Shown: positions 1 through 8,756, counted from the stretch's first letter. The stretch is 64,000 nucleotides of DNA from Gemmatimonadaceae bacterium (GCA_016720905.1 JADKJT010000030.1:186001-250000); one strand, 5' to 3'. Numbers and translations: made by a program. Notes: a model not told the origin generated them from the sequence alone.

Positions 1-570
1 TCGCGCGGCCGCATCGCCGACTTGGTCCGGGCGGGTACCGCCTTTCGACTTGAAACGCATCATCGCCAGGCCCTGTTTCACCTCATCGGCGCTCTCGACT
101 CCGACAAAGACGATGCCCGCCACGCCAAGATCCAATTGCTTGGCGATGCGTTCACCAGCCTTCGCAGGATCGGGTGCGATCTCCGGCGTCTTTACAAACA
201 GCGGGTGTGAGAATCGCTTTGCGGGTGATGTCTGCAGCATCCCGGCGGCGGCCATGCCCTTTGAAAATTCGGAAAACCCGGCATATCCGATATCAAAGTT
301 GCCCTCCATACTGCCATCGAAGATGTAGTCCGTCAGCTTGTAGGCCACCGCGTCGGCGGCCAACTGCGCCGGCGATTTGACCGAGTCCGGCGGCAGAGCC
401 GGTTGCCCGCCTCGGCCACCACGGCGGTTGGCCGGCGCATATAGCCCGAATACCGGCTTGCGACCCGCCAGCAGGTCAACGACCGGGTTCATATGAGGCT
501 GGGCGATTGCCGTCTGTGGTCCGACGAACGTTGACACGGCCGAAACCGTCAAAATCCAGCGCATGCGCAC
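1..570 (-). CDS. Exported HpcH/HpaI aldolase-like protein (C-terminus cut off by window edge)
   Basis: The frame is open from position 570 to the window edge, giving 190 residues. A GTG at 570 sits 8 bases after AAGGAGG; an ATG two codons further in is the alternative start. The N-terminus is a signal peptide (ILTVSAVSTFVG, then TAIAQP). The mature part has NPVVDLLAGRKPVFGLYAP and a later stretch GVAGIVFVGVESADEVKQG, the pattern of the HpcH/HpaI aldolase/citrate lyase (PEP-utilising TIM barrel) family. Cytoplasmic members cleave 2-keto-3-deoxy acids using a divalent metal; the catalytic C-terminal half lies outside the window, so activity cannot be judged. Export of this fold is unusual. It is divergent from the cytochrome gene at 811. 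Confidence 0.75.
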   Translation of the reverse strand, partial: MRMRWILTVSAVSTFVGPQTAIAQPHMNPVVDLLAGRKPVFGLYAPANRRGGRGGQPALPPDSVKSPAQLAADAVAYKLTDYIFDGSMEGNFDIGYAGFSEFSKGMAAAGMLQTSPAKRFSHPLFVKTPEIAPDPAKAGERIAKQLDLGVAGIVFVGVESADEVKQGLAMMRFKSKGGTRPDQVGDAAAR

Positions 571-810
571 GTGGTGTTCCTCCTTGAGGATTGGCAGCCC
601 ATCCGGGCCTCCAACAGAGCACGCCTGTGCCCCGTAGGTACTGGTAACGCCGACTATCTACGCCCCGGTTGAATGGGAGTGCAAGAGATACGCGGCAGGC
701 GCACCAGTGGTTGATGTCACCGCGCGATGTTCGCTCTTGCTGCACGGTCGAGTCCGTAACAACTTTGAGGGGCTCCCCGTCGTTTCCCGCCCAGACCCTG
801 AGGACCGGGC
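571..810. promoter_or_regulatory. Divergent intergenic region, presumed promoters both ways
   Basis: The space separates the exported aldolase gene from the DUF1592 operon. Shine-Dalgarno sequences are visible at both ends: AAGGAGG for the minus-strand gene and GAGGA for the plus-strand gene. I could not pick out a convincing -35/-10 pair. Confidence 0.4.
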
Positions 811-1206
811 ATGTTGTCACACGTCGCCGCCCGCGCGAGCATCGCGCTGCTGCTTGCTTTGGTGATCGTCGACAGTCCGGCCGCCCAGAACGCGACTCGG
901 ATTGTGCCCGCGGCGTTCACGCGATTGGCGGGCCCCGGCCACGGCCGGACCGCCTCGCCACGAACGTACGCCTCGCATGCGGTTCCGCGACCGGCGCCGA
1001 CGGTCATCGCTCCCGAAGCGTTGACCGGGGTCGTCAAGAAGACATGCGCCGGGTGCCACAGCGAGCAGCGTAAGCTGGGCAATCTGGTTCTGGCCAACTT
1101 TGACCTCGCGTCCGTGGCCAATCTGTCGCCGGAAATCGCCGAGAAGATGATTGGCAAGTTGCGCACGGGTATGATGCCGCCCCCCGGACGCCCGGCCGGG
1201 TGGTGA
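811..1206 (+). CDS. N-terminal part of a DUF1592 cytochrome c protein (separated by a frameshift)
   Basis: This short frame encodes a signal peptide (SIALLLALVIVDSPAA) and a cytochrome c heme site, CAGCH, near residue 79, followed by MPPP just before the stop. In the DUF1592/DUF1588 family these features belong to the N-terminus of the large protein that continues from about 1199 in the next frame. Dropping one base from the GCCGCCCCCCGG run near 1174-1185 joins MMPPP to a segment reading ARPGGDTLDVLMTTLERLM, restoring the expected family order. An ATG start with GAGGA upstream is reasonable. I read it as the front part of one gene, split by either a sequencing error or a real single-base insertion. 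Confidence 0.7.
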   Translation: MLSHVAARASIALLLALVIVDSPAAQNATRIVPAAFTRLAGPGHGRTASPRTYASHAVPRPAPTVIAPEALTGVVKKTCAGCHSEQRKLGNLVLANFDLASVANLSPEIAEKMIGKLRTGMMPPPGRPAGW

Positions 1207-1216
1207 CACGCTTGAC

Positions 1217-3343
1217 GTGCTCATGACGACGCTCGAACGGTTGATGGATGCCAAGGCGGCACGCTCGCCGAATCCGGGGATGCGCACCTTTCAGCGACTG
1301 AACCTCGCGGAATACCAGCGTTCGGTGCACGAGGTGCTGGCCATCGACATTGATCCGGCGTCGTGGCTGCCGCTCGACACGAAGAGCGCGAACTTCGACA
1401 ACATTGCCGATGTGCAGATGCCATCGGCCACGACGCTCGATGCCTATCTCGACGCGGCCAGCGATATCGCGCGACTCGCGGTGGGCGATCCCAAGGCGAG
1501 CGTGTCGACCGGCACCTACAAGATTGCGCGCCTGGCGTCGCAGTTGGAAACGGTGGACGGGGCGCCGCGCGGTACGCGCGGTGGCGTATCCGCGATTCAC
1601 AACTTTCCGGCCGACGGAGAGTACGTTTTCGCGGTGACGTTGCATGCGATTCCCACCGGGCAGTTGTACGGCTCGACGGCGCCATTCGACGAAAAGATCG
1701 AGATCTCCGTCAATGGCGAACGCGTCGCGCTGCTGGACATCGATCGCGGGATGTCGCAGGCTGACCCGCTGGGTATGGATATCCGCACCAAGCCCATCCA
1801 GGTTCGGGCCGGACCGCAGCGCATCACCGCGGCCTACACCCGCACCTTCGAGGGGCCGGTCAACGACAACATCGCGCCCATCGGACACAGTATTGCCGAT
1901 ACGCAGATCGGGTCACAGGCTGGCGTGACCATCCTGTCGCATCTGCAGAGCTTCGCGGTGACGGGCCCGTATAACCCCACCGGAGTGTCGGACACGCCCA
2001 GTCGTCGTCGCATTTTCAGTTGCCGTCCCACCTCGACGACCGAGGCACGTCCGTGCGCCGAGCGCATTGTCGCGCGACTGGGCGCCGCGGCGTATCGGCG
2101 TCCGCTGAGCGCCGGTGACGTGAAGTCGCTGATGGCGTTTTATGATGAAGGCGCCAAGCAGGGATTCGAGATGGGTGTGCGATCGGCGGTGGAAGCGATT
2201 CTGGCCAGTCCACATTTCATCTTCCGAGTTGAGGAAGTACCGGCGTCGGCCAAGCCTGGCGATCTGCTGGCGGTGGGCGGACTGGATCTCGCTGCGCGGT
2301 TGTCGTTCTTCCTGTGGGGAGCGCCGCCGGATTCCACGCTGCTGTCGCTTGGACGTCGCGGACTGCTGGCAGATACCACGGTGCTCGTGGCGCAAACCCG
2401 GCGTCTGCTGGCCGATCCGCGGGCCGAGGCGCTGGCGACACGGTTTGCCGCCCAATGGCTGCGGCTGCAGGACATCGACAAGGTGCATCCGGATGCCCTG
2501 CAGTATCCGGATTTCCATGAGCAGTTGGCGTTGGATATGCGGCGTGAAACCGAGCTGTTCTTCCATCATCTGGTGCAGGACAATCGCTCGTTGCTGGAGA
2601 TGTACACGGCGAATTACTCGTACATGAATGAGCGGCTGGCCCACCATTACGGCATTGCCGGCGTCACCGGTGACGCGTTCCGGCGTGTTCCGTACGCGGA
2701 TAGCACGCGCACCGGCATCTTCGGTCATGGGTCGGTGTTGACGCTCACGTCGCACGCCAATCGCACGTCCCCTGTGCTGCGTGGCAAGTGGGTGATGGAG
2801 GTGCTGATGGGATCGCCGCCGCCGCCGCCGCCGCCGAATGTGCCCGACCTGGAGAAGACCGGTGCCAGCAAGGAAGGCCGTATGCTGACCACCCGTGAGC
2901 GCATGGAGATGCATCGCGACAACGCGTCGTGCCGGTCGTGCCATCAGTTCATCGATCCGATCGGCCTGGCGCTGGACAACTTCGACGTGAACGGGCAGTG
3001 GCGCATTCGGGAGAACGGCACGGCGCTGGATACCCGCGGCGACTTTTACGACGGCACCAAGATCTCCAGCCCGTTGGAGTTGCAGCGGGCGCTGCTGAAG
3101 CGACCGGTGCCGTTGGTGCGCGCCTTTACCAGCAATCTCATGGCATACGCGCTGGGTCGTCGCATCGAGTATTACGATCAGGCGGCCATCCGACGCATCG
3201 AAGGTTCGGCGCGCGCCAACAACTACCGCCTGCAGGATTTCGTGATCGGCGTCGTCAAGAGCGATGCCTTCCGCATGCGCCGCCTGCCGGTGGCGCAGTC
3301 CACATCACCGTCCACTGGCGCGGCAAACAGCCGCGGCCAGTAG
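1217..3343 (+). CDS. DUF1592/DUF1588/DUF1585 planctomycete-type cytochrome c protein (main part after frameshift)
   Basis: The 708-residue frame shows the standard domain order of this family. DUF1587 lies near residues 20-90 (FQRLNLAEYQRSVHEVL). DUF1595 begins near CAERIVARLGAAAYRRPLS, and DUF1592 contains LAARLSFFLWGAPPDS. DUF1588 has LTLTSHANRTSPVLRGKWVME, a seven-proline run, and the second heme site CRSCH near residue 575. DUF1585 ends the protein (LVRAFTSNLMAYALGRRIEYY). The family is known from Planctomycetes, Acidobacteria and Gemmatimonadetes and is usually paired with DUF1552, as here; its reaction is not established, but two heme c sites imply periplasmic electron transfer. The GTG at 1217 is only the first start codon in this frame; translation should begin at 811. 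Confidence 0.85.
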   Translation: MLMTTLERLMDAKAARSPNPGMRTFQRLNLAEYQRSVHEVLAIDIDPASWLPLDTKSANFDNIADVQMPSATTLDAYLDAASDIARLAVGDPKASVSTGTYKIARLASQLETVDGAPRGTRGGVSAIHNFPADGEYVFAVTLHAIPTGQLYGSTAPFDEKIEISVNGERVALLDIDRGMSQADPLGMDIRTKPIQVRAGPQRITAAYTRTFEGPVNDNIAPIGHSIADTQIGSQAGVTILSHLQSFAVTGPYNPTGVSDTPSRRRIFSCRPTSTTEARPCAERIVARLGAAAYRRPLSAGDVKSLMAFYDEGAKQGFEMGVRSAVEAILASPHFIFRVEEVPASAKPGDLLAVGGLDLAARLSFFLWGAPPDSTLLSLGRRGLLADTTVLVAQTRRLLADPRAEALATRFAAQWLRLQDIDKVHPDALQYPDFHEQLALDMRRETELFFHHLVQDNRSLLEMYTANYSYMNERLAHHYGIAGVTGDAFRRVPYADSTRTGIFGHGSVLTLTSHANRTSPVLRGKWVMEVLMGSPPPPPPPNVPDLEKTGASKEGRMLTTRERMEMHRDNASCRSCHQFIDPIGLALDNFDVNGQWRIRENGTALDTRGDFYDGTKISSPLELQRALLKRPVPLVRAFTSNLMAYALGRRIEYYDQAAIRRIEGSARANNYRLQDFVIGVVKSDAFRMRRLPVAQSTSPSTGAANSRGQ

Positions 3344-3377
3344 TCACCCGCTCATACCGTCACGGAGTACAGCACCC

Positions 3378-4766
3378 ATGCATTTTCTGAGCGGAAAGGC
3401 GATGCCGCGCCGACAGTTTGTCCAGGGGTTGAGCGCCACGTTTGCGCTACCCTATCTCGATGCCATGCTGCCCACGGGCCGCGGCGCGTGGCGGGCCGCC
3501 AACAAGGCGCCTCGCCTGGTGGCGATCGAGATGGTGCACGGGGCCGCCGGCTGCAACGAGTACGGCGCCAAGATGAACATGTGGTCGCCGGCGGCGGCGG
3601 GTCGGCAGTTCGACCTGAGTCCCACGGCGCTGCACACGCTCGATCCATACCGGGACTATCTCACGATCATCAGCAACACCGATGTGCGCGAGGCCGAACC
3701 CACGTCGCCGAATGAAATTGGCGGCGATCACTTTCGCTCGAGCGCGACGTTCCTGACGCAGGCGCATGCGAAGCAGACCGAAGGGTCCGACGTGAAGGTC
3801 GGCACGTCGCTCGATCAGCTCTATGCCAAACGCTTCGGGCAGGACACGCCGATTCCGTCGATGCAGTTGTGCATCGAGAACGTCGACCAGGCGGGCGGCT
3901 GCGCGTATGGGTACGCCTGCGTGTACACCGACTCCATCAGCTGGTCGTCGCCCAGTGATCCGCTGCCGGTAATCCGGGACCCGCGTGTGGCCTTCGAGAA
4001 GCTCTTCGGCGTGGGCGGATCATCTGCCGAGCGGGCCGAGCGTCGACGCACGCGTCGCAGCATTCTGGACTTCGTCTCGGGCGAGATGTCCTCGCTGAAG
4101 TCGACGCTGGGGCCTGCCGACAAACAACGACTGGATCGGTACCTCGAAGACATTCGCGAGGTTGAGCGTCGCATCCAGCGCGTTGAGGCGCGCAACAGCA
4201 GCGGGGAAGTCCGCGCGTTGCCGGAAGCGCCAGCCGGTGTGCCGGATTCGTTTGCCGAACATGTGAAGCTGATGTTCGACATTCAGGCGTTGGCGTTCGC
4301 GGCCGATGTGACGCGCGTGTTCTCCTTCAAGATGGGTCGCGACGGGTCCAGTCGTACCTATCCAGAGAGCGGCACCGACAAGCCGTTCCACCCCGCGTCG
4401 CATCACGGCGGCACGGAGAAGGGGGTGAAAGATTTTCACCTGATCAACAAGTATCACGTGTCGATGTTGCCGTACTTCCTGGACAAGCTCAAGAGCATCC
4501 CGGAGGGTGACGGCAACATGCTTGACCAGACGATGATCATCTACGGATCGCCGATGGGCGACTCCAACCTGCACAACCATCGCCGGTGTCCGCTCATTCT
4601 GCTGGGGCACGCTGGCGGGCGTCTGGGCGGCAATCAGCACATCAAGGCGCCCGATGGCACGCCGATGGCCAACGCCATGCTCAGCATGATGCATACGCTG
4701 GGGATGGAGGATACGAAGAGTTTCGGCGACAGCACGGACGCGTTGACGCTCAGCGCCAATGTCTGA
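3378..4766 (+). CDS. DUF1552 domain protein with Tat-like signal
   Basis: The ATG at 3378 has GGAG upstream and gives 462 residues. The N-terminus has twin arginines (MPRRQFVQGLSATFALPYL), consistent with Tat export, followed by the DUF1552 core. Recognisable stretches are RLVAIEMVHGAAG, FAADVTRVFSFKMGRDGSS, and the C-terminal YGSPMGDSNLHNHRRCPLILLG. DUF1552 proteins almost always sit directly beside DUF1592/DUF1588 cytochromes, and only about 34 bases separate the two here. The function is unproven; the fold resembles DUF1501 sulfatase/alkaline phosphatase-like proteins, so the pair may be a periplasmic oxidoreductase-hydrolase unit. Its stop overlaps the start of the ankyrin gene. Confidence 0.88.
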   Translation: MHFLSGKAMPRRQFVQGLSATFALPYLDAMLPTGRGAWRAANKAPRLVAIEMVHGAAGCNEYGAKMNMWSPAAAGRQFDLSPTALHTLDPYRDYLTIISNTDVREAEPTSPNEIGGDHFRSSATFLTQAHAKQTEGSDVKVGTSLDQLYAKRFGQDTPIPSMQLCIENVDQAGGCAYGYACVYTDSISWSSPSDPLPVIRDPRVAFEKLFGVGGSSAERAERRRTRRSILDFVSGEMSSLKSTLGPADKQRLDRYLEDIREVERRIQRVEARNSSGEVRALPEAPAGVPDSFAEHVKLMFDIQALAFAADVTRVFSFKMGRDGSSRTYPESGTDKPFHPASHHGGTEKGVKDFHLINKYHVSMLPYFLDKLKSIPEGDGNMLDQTMIIYGSPMGDSNLHNHRRCPLILLGHAGGRLGGNQHIKAPDGTPMANAMLSMMHTLGMEDTKSFGDSTDALTLSANV

Positions 4767-6705
4767 TTCGGCGCAGGGACGGATGTCGCGTCGTCGACGC
4801 GTGCTGGCGGGCGCGTGGCTGGCCGGAGCGATGCTGTTGTTTACGGCAGCGAGATTGGCGCCCCCGGAGTCGGCCATTGCCGACGCGGTGATGCGAGGCG
4901 ACAGTGCGGCCGTGCGCCTGTTGCTGCGGCAGGGCGCTGATGTGAACGCGGCGCAGGCCGATGGCATGACGGCGTTGCATTGGGCGGCCACGCGTGGGGA
5001 CGCCGACCTGGCGCGCATGCTGGTCTTCGCCGGTGCACGGGTGGAGGCGTTGACGCGCAACGGCAATTACACGCCGCTGCATCTGGCCGCGCGCGCCGGA
5101 CGAGCGGCGGCGGTGAAGGCGCTGCTGGCCGGTGGCGCGGATGTGAAGGCGGTTACCAGCACCGGTGGCGCGGCCGCGTTGCACTTTGCCGCATCGAATG
5201 GTGATGTGGAATCGGTGATGGCGCTGCTCGACAAGGGCGCTGTGGTGGATGTCCGTGAAGGCGCGTGGGCGCAGACGCCATTGATGTGGGCGGCGTCAGC
5301 GAATCGGGTGCGGGCCATGGAGATCCTGATCACACGAGGCGCCGACATCGAGGCCGTGTCCAAGATCGAGGATATCCCGGCGCGAGAACGTGCTGATCGG
5401 ACGATGCTGACGACACGCGCTCGTCGGGTGGCGGCGATGAAGGCGGCCGATCAGGCGCCGTTGGCGGCCAGCGTCGTGCCATTGGGCGGTCGTGGCGCGC
5501 CGGACGCCGCCGGCGCCGCCGGGGCGTCGTCAGCGGCAACGATGTCGGCGGACACTCTTCGGCGAGTCGCCGCGCCAGCCAAGCCGGTGGTCGCAGCATC
5601 ATCGGCGCCCGCCGTTCCGGCGGGTGGGAGAAGCGGTGCCGCTCCCGCGGCCACCGGGGATTCGGCGCGCCCGAATACCGGATTCAACGCCCGTGGGCCG
5701 TCCTACGGCGAATTGATCGGCAACAAGGGTGGACTGACGCCACTGCTGTTTGCGGTCCGTGACGGGAGTCTGGAAGCAGTTGAGGCGTTGCTCAAGTCGG
5801 GTGCCAAGATCAATCACGTGAGCGATGGCGATCACACCAGCCCGCTGTTGATGGCGACGATCAATGGTCGCTTTGACATGGCGAGGATGCTGTTGGAGAA
5901 AGGGGCGGATCCCAAGCTGGCCAGTGAGGCCAACGCAACGCCGCTGTATGCCACGATCAACATTCAGTGGGCCGCCAAGTCGTTATATCCGCAGCCCACG
6001 GCGCAGTTGCAGCAACAAACGACCCACCTGCAATTGATGGAAGCGCTGATCAAGGCCGGCGCCGATGTGAATGCGCGCCTCACCAAGCATCTCTGGTACA
6101 TGTCCTTCAACTTCGACCTGCTCGGTGTGAATACCACCGGGGCCACGCCGTTCTGGCGTGCCGCATACGGCACCGACGTCGACGCCATGAAGCTGCTGGT
6201 GAAGTACGGTGCCGATCCGAACATTCCCACGCTCAAGCCGGTCGGACGACTGCCGGGCGATGACGCTCCAGCAGACGAAGACGGCGCCGCGGGGAAGGAT
6301 CCCTCCGGAATGCCCCCGATTCCTGCCGGTGGCCCTGGCGTGTATCCGATTCATGCCGCATCGGGTGTGGGCTATGGCGAAGGATTCGCCGCCAACTCAC
6401 ATCGCCACGCCCCCGATGGCTGGCTGCCGTCGATGAAATACCTGATTGAGGAGTTGCATGCGGATGTGAATCTCCGTGACCATAACGGCTACAACCCGAT
6501 TCATCATGCCGCGGCTCGCGGCGACAACGAGCTGATCACGTATCTCGCCAGCAAGGGCGGGGATATCATGGCGATCAGTCGTCGCGGACAAACCACGGTG
6601 GACATGGCGAACGGCCCCGTGCAACGTGTGCCGCCATTTCTCGAGACGGTCGACCTGCTGGTGAAGATGGGGGCCAAGAACAGTAACAAGTGCAAGTCGT
6701 GTTGA
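4759..6705 (+). CDS. Exported ankyrin-repeat protein of the DUF1592/DUF1552 operon
   Basis: The ATG lies inside the last codons of the DUF1552 gene (8-base overlap), implying translational coupling. The 648-residue protein starts with a basic stretch and hydrophobic segment (RVLAGAWLAGAMLLFTAA). It then has ankyrin repeats with units such as DGMTALHWAATRGDADLARML and NYTPLHLAARAGRAAAVKALL. An Ala/Pro-rich insert at roughly residues 230-310 separates the first set from a second set (GGLTPLLFAVRDGSLEAVEALL), and the protein ends in CKSC. Ankyrin repeats bind other proteins. The tight operon position suggests it acts as a periplasmic scaffold for the cytochrome/DUF1552 pair, which is inference. 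Confidence 0.88.
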   Translation: MSDSAQGRMSRRRRVLAGAWLAGAMLLFTAARLAPPESAIADAVMRGDSAAVRLLLRQGADVNAAQADGMTALHWAATRGDADLARMLVFAGARVEALTRNGNYTPLHLAARAGRAAAVKALLAGGADVKAVTSTGGAAALHFAASNGDVESVMALLDKGAVVDVREGAWAQTPLMWAASANRVRAMEILITRGADIEAVSKIEDIPARERADRTMLTTRARRVAAMKAADQAPLAASVVPLGGRGAPDAAGAAGASSAATMSADTLRRVAAPAKPVVAASSAPAVPAGGRSGAAPAATGDSARPNTGFNARGPSYGELIGNKGGLTPLLFAVRDGSLEAVEALLKSGAKINHVSDGDHTSPLLMATINGRFDMARMLLEKGADPKLASEANATPLYATINIQWAAKSLYPQPTAQLQQQTTHLQLMEALIKAGADVNARLTKHLWYMSFNFDLLGVNTTGATPFWRAAYGTDVDAMKLLVKYGADPNIPTLKPVGRLPGDDAPADEDGAAGKDPSGMPPIPAGGPGVYPIHAASGVGYGEGFAANSHRHAPDGWLPSMKYLIEELHADVNLRDHNGYNPIHHAAARGDNELITYLASKGGDIMAISRRGQTTVDMANGPVQRVPPFLETVDLLVKMGAKNSNKCKSC

Positions 6706-6811
6706 TACCGAGTACCGAGTACCGAGTACCGAGTACTGAGTACTGAGTACTTGGTACTTAGTACTTGGTACTGGGTACTTGGTATTTAGTACTTGGTACT
6801 TAGTTCTCAGT
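6706..6811. repeat. 7-base tandem repeat array (GTACCGA / GTACTTG variants)
   Basis: About 15 consecutive 7-base units fill the space between two convergent genes. They begin as near-perfect GTACCGA copies, become GTACTGA, then GTACTTG/GTACTTA, with increasing divergence toward the right. The last units run into the 3' end of the FmdB-like gene. No coding function is apparent. A unit is close to self-complementary (GTAC), so the array can fold and may act as a transcription end or a slippage-generated minisatellite. Confidence 0.9.
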
Positions 6812-7052
6812 CATCATGACTGAGCTCATACTTCCGCTGTTCATGCATCCGATCGACGCCTTGCGCCTGGTCTCGGCGCTTGGCGGCCTGCATGGATTTT
6901 CCGCGCGTTGACTCCGTCTTGACGCTGGGAAGCGACATCTGCTTTTCCAGCGCCACACTGCCACACGCCGGACACGCTGGCGCCGCACTGCCACGCACCA
7001 ATGCTTCAAACGGATGCTGGCAATCGCTGCAGACGAAATCGAAGATCGGCAT
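6807..7052 (-). CDS. FmdB family zinc-ribbon protein
   Basis: The 81-residue protein starts MPIFDFVCSDCQHPFEALV and has a second CPACG pair, giving the CxxC...CxxC zinc ribbon of the FmdB/CxxC_CXXC_SSSS family. The residues after the ribbon are charged and low in complexity (QAAKRRDQAQGVDRMHEQRK). Members are small putative regulators of unproven function, named from a formamidase gene cluster. It is divergent from the RidA-like gene at 7092, and its 3' end overlaps the tail of the 7-base repeat array, so the last residues (YELSHDD) may derive from repeat expansion. Confidence 0.85.
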   Translation of the reverse strand: MPIFDFVCSDCQHPFEALVRGSAAPACPACGSVALEKQMSLPSVKTESTRGKSMQAAKRRDQAQGVDRMHEQRKYELSHDD

Positions 7053-7091
7053 GATGGTTTCTCCCGTTCACCTGAATTCACCGAGGATCTG

Positions 7092-7535
7092 ATGTTCCGC
7101 CTTTCGATCCACGTCGTACCCGTTCTGCTTACTCTCGCTGCCGCACCGGCGTTGGCACAAGGGGCGCGGCAGCCGGTCATACCGGCTGGCCAGAGTGCGT
7201 CGCCGACGCTGACCCCGGGTATTCGCGTAGGGAACATGGTATTTGCGTCCGGCCAGTTGGGACTCCGGCGCGACGCGCCGGATTCCACGATTCAGGGACA
7301 GACCAAGGTGGCGCTCGAGAACACGCAGAAAGTGTTCGAGGCGGCCGGCACGACCATGGCCAATGCGGTCAAGTGCACGGTCTTCCTGATCGACCTGAAG
7401 GATTTTGCCGGGATGAATGCGGCCTACCGGGAATTCTTCCCGACATCACCGCCGGCTCGCTCGACCGTGGTGGTCGCGGCGCTTGTGTCGGCCGGGGCCA
7501 AGGTCGAGATCGAGTGCTCCGCCGCGATCCCGTAA
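7092..7535 (+). CDS. RidA family protein with a signal peptide
   Basis: The ATG at 7092 follows GAGG and opens with a clear signal peptide (HVVPVLLTLAAAPALAQG). The rest is a complete RidA (YjgF/YER057c/UK114) domain: FASGQLGLRRD, then TKVALENTQKVFEAAG, and a C-terminal stretch ending VEIECSAAIP. Cytoplasmic RidA proteins deaminate reactive enamine/imine intermediates; a conserved Arg near the C-terminus binds the substrate carboxylate. In the matching C-terminal position (PPARSTVVVAALVSAGAKVEIE) an Arg is present in PARSTV. The signal peptide puts the protein in the periplasm, which is less usual. It is convergent with the NHL gene downstream. Confidence 0.87.
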   Translation: MFRLSIHVVPVLLTLAAAPALAQGARQPVIPAGQSASPTLTPGIRVGNMVFASGQLGLRRDAPDSTIQGQTKVALENTQKVFEAAGTTMANAVKCTVFLIDLKDFAGMNAAYREFFPTSPPARSTVVVAALVSAGAKVEIECSAAIP

Positions 7536-7574
7536 ACGCCATGTAGGGATCGCGACGGAACTACCCGCAGCCGG

Positions 7575-8756
7575 TCAGGGCTTTCTGGGCCAGACCACGC
7601 CCTGATTGGCGCGGGTGACCGATCCAATCCCCTTGTAGGCGAACTTCTGCAGACGCTTCCCCTCGTACGTCTCGGTCGTGTAGACGTTGCCTTTCGAGTC
7701 GGTGGCAATGCTGTGGACCGCAAAGAACTGTCCGGGTTGACGACCTCCATCGCCGAAGCTGGTGAGGATCTCCAGCGACTGGCGGTCCATCACGTACACC
7801 CGTTCGTTCTTGCCGTCGGCCAGGTACAGATACTTCTGCGCCGCGTCGCGGGAGAAAGCGATGTCCCACACCGATCCGTCGCCTCGCGTGGCGGGCGCGA
7901 TCCGCACTTCCTTCACGAACTGCCCGTCTTTCTTGAACACCTGGATGCGATCGTTCGGGCGGTCACAGACGTACACCAGGCCATCGGTGCTGGGCTCCGC
8001 GCAGTGCACGGGATTGCGGAACTGTTTGGCCAACGGCGCGCTGGGGTCGTACGGGCCCAGATTGGCATCGTCCGGCTTGTTGCCGTAGGCACCCCAATAC
8101 CGCTTGAGGGCGCCGGTCTTCATGTCGAGCACGGCCACGCGCTTGTTGCCATATCCGTCGGCGACGAATGCCTCCTGTGCCTTCACATCAAAGGAGATCT
8201 TGGCAACCCGGCCAAAGTGGGTGCTGTCGTTGCTGCTCGGATTCTGCCCCGGCTTCCCGATCTGCATCAGGAACTTGCCGTCGTGCGTAAACTTGAGCAT
8301 GTGGGAATCGACGCGACCATTGCCCCCGATCCACACGTTGTCCTTATCGTCGATACTGATCCCATGATTCGATGACGGCCACTCGTACTCCTTTCCCGGA
8401 CCACCCCACGCCTTGACCAGATTGCCTTCGGGATCGAACTCGACGATCGGGGGCGCCGACTGGCAGCATTCCGCAATGGGCGGCGTGGCGTTCATGCCGG
8501 CTTCGGTGCGCTGGTTCAGCGTGGAATCGCCACGATGGATGATGAACACGTGGTCGCGGCTGTCGATGCCGACGCCGATCACCGAGCCGAGGATCCAGTG
8601 GTTGGGCAGCGGCTTCGGCCAGACCGGGTCCACCTCAAAACGCGGCGCCTGCACCAATTGCCGATCGGCCGCGCCCAGCTTCGCCTGCGCGACGGCGAGG
8701 GCCACTATCGCCACTCCAAGTCCCAGCCCGACGAACGCCTTGTTCGACTGCCTCAT
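7575..8756 (-). CDS. Exported NHL-repeat/six-bladed beta-propeller protein
   Basis: The ATG at 8756 has GGAGAGG five bases upstream, a better start than the in-frame ATG at 8783. The signal peptide is FVGLGLGVAIVALAVAQA. The body is a beta-propeller: repeated blades such as KDNVWIGGNGRVDSHMLKFTHDGKF, VYVCDRPNDRIQVFKKDGQF and GNVYTTETYEGKRLQKFAYKG. The closest named relatives are NHL-repeat proteins and the propeller of peptidyl-alpha-hydroxyglycine amidating lyase. No catalytic residues could be assigned, so the function may be binding only. It is one of two such proteins flanking the PQQ dehydrogenase block. Confidence 0.82.
   Translation of the reverse strand: MRQSNKAFVGLGLGVAIVALAVAQAKLGAADRQLVQAPRFEVDPVWPKPLPNHWILGSVIGVGIDSRDHVFIIHRGDSTLNQRTEAGMNATPPIAECCQSAPPIVEFDPEGNLVKAWGGPGKEYEWPSSNHGISIDDKDNVWIGGNGRVDSHMLKFTHDGKFLMQIGKPGQNPSSNDSTHFGRVAKISFDVKAQEAFVADGYGNKRVAVLDMKTGALKRYWGAYGNKPDDANLGPYDPSAPLAKQFRNPVHCAEPSTDGLVYVCDRPNDRIQVFKKDGQFVKEVRIAPATRGDGSVWDIAFSRDAAQKYLYLADGKNERVYVMDRQSLEILTSFGDGGRQPGQFFAVHSIATDSKGNVYTTETYEGKRLQKFAYKGIGSVTRANQGVVWPRKP

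Noticed and set aside
6706..6811. CRISPR-like array
   Set aside because: The units are 7 bases and directly adjacent with no spacers and no Cas genes nearby.
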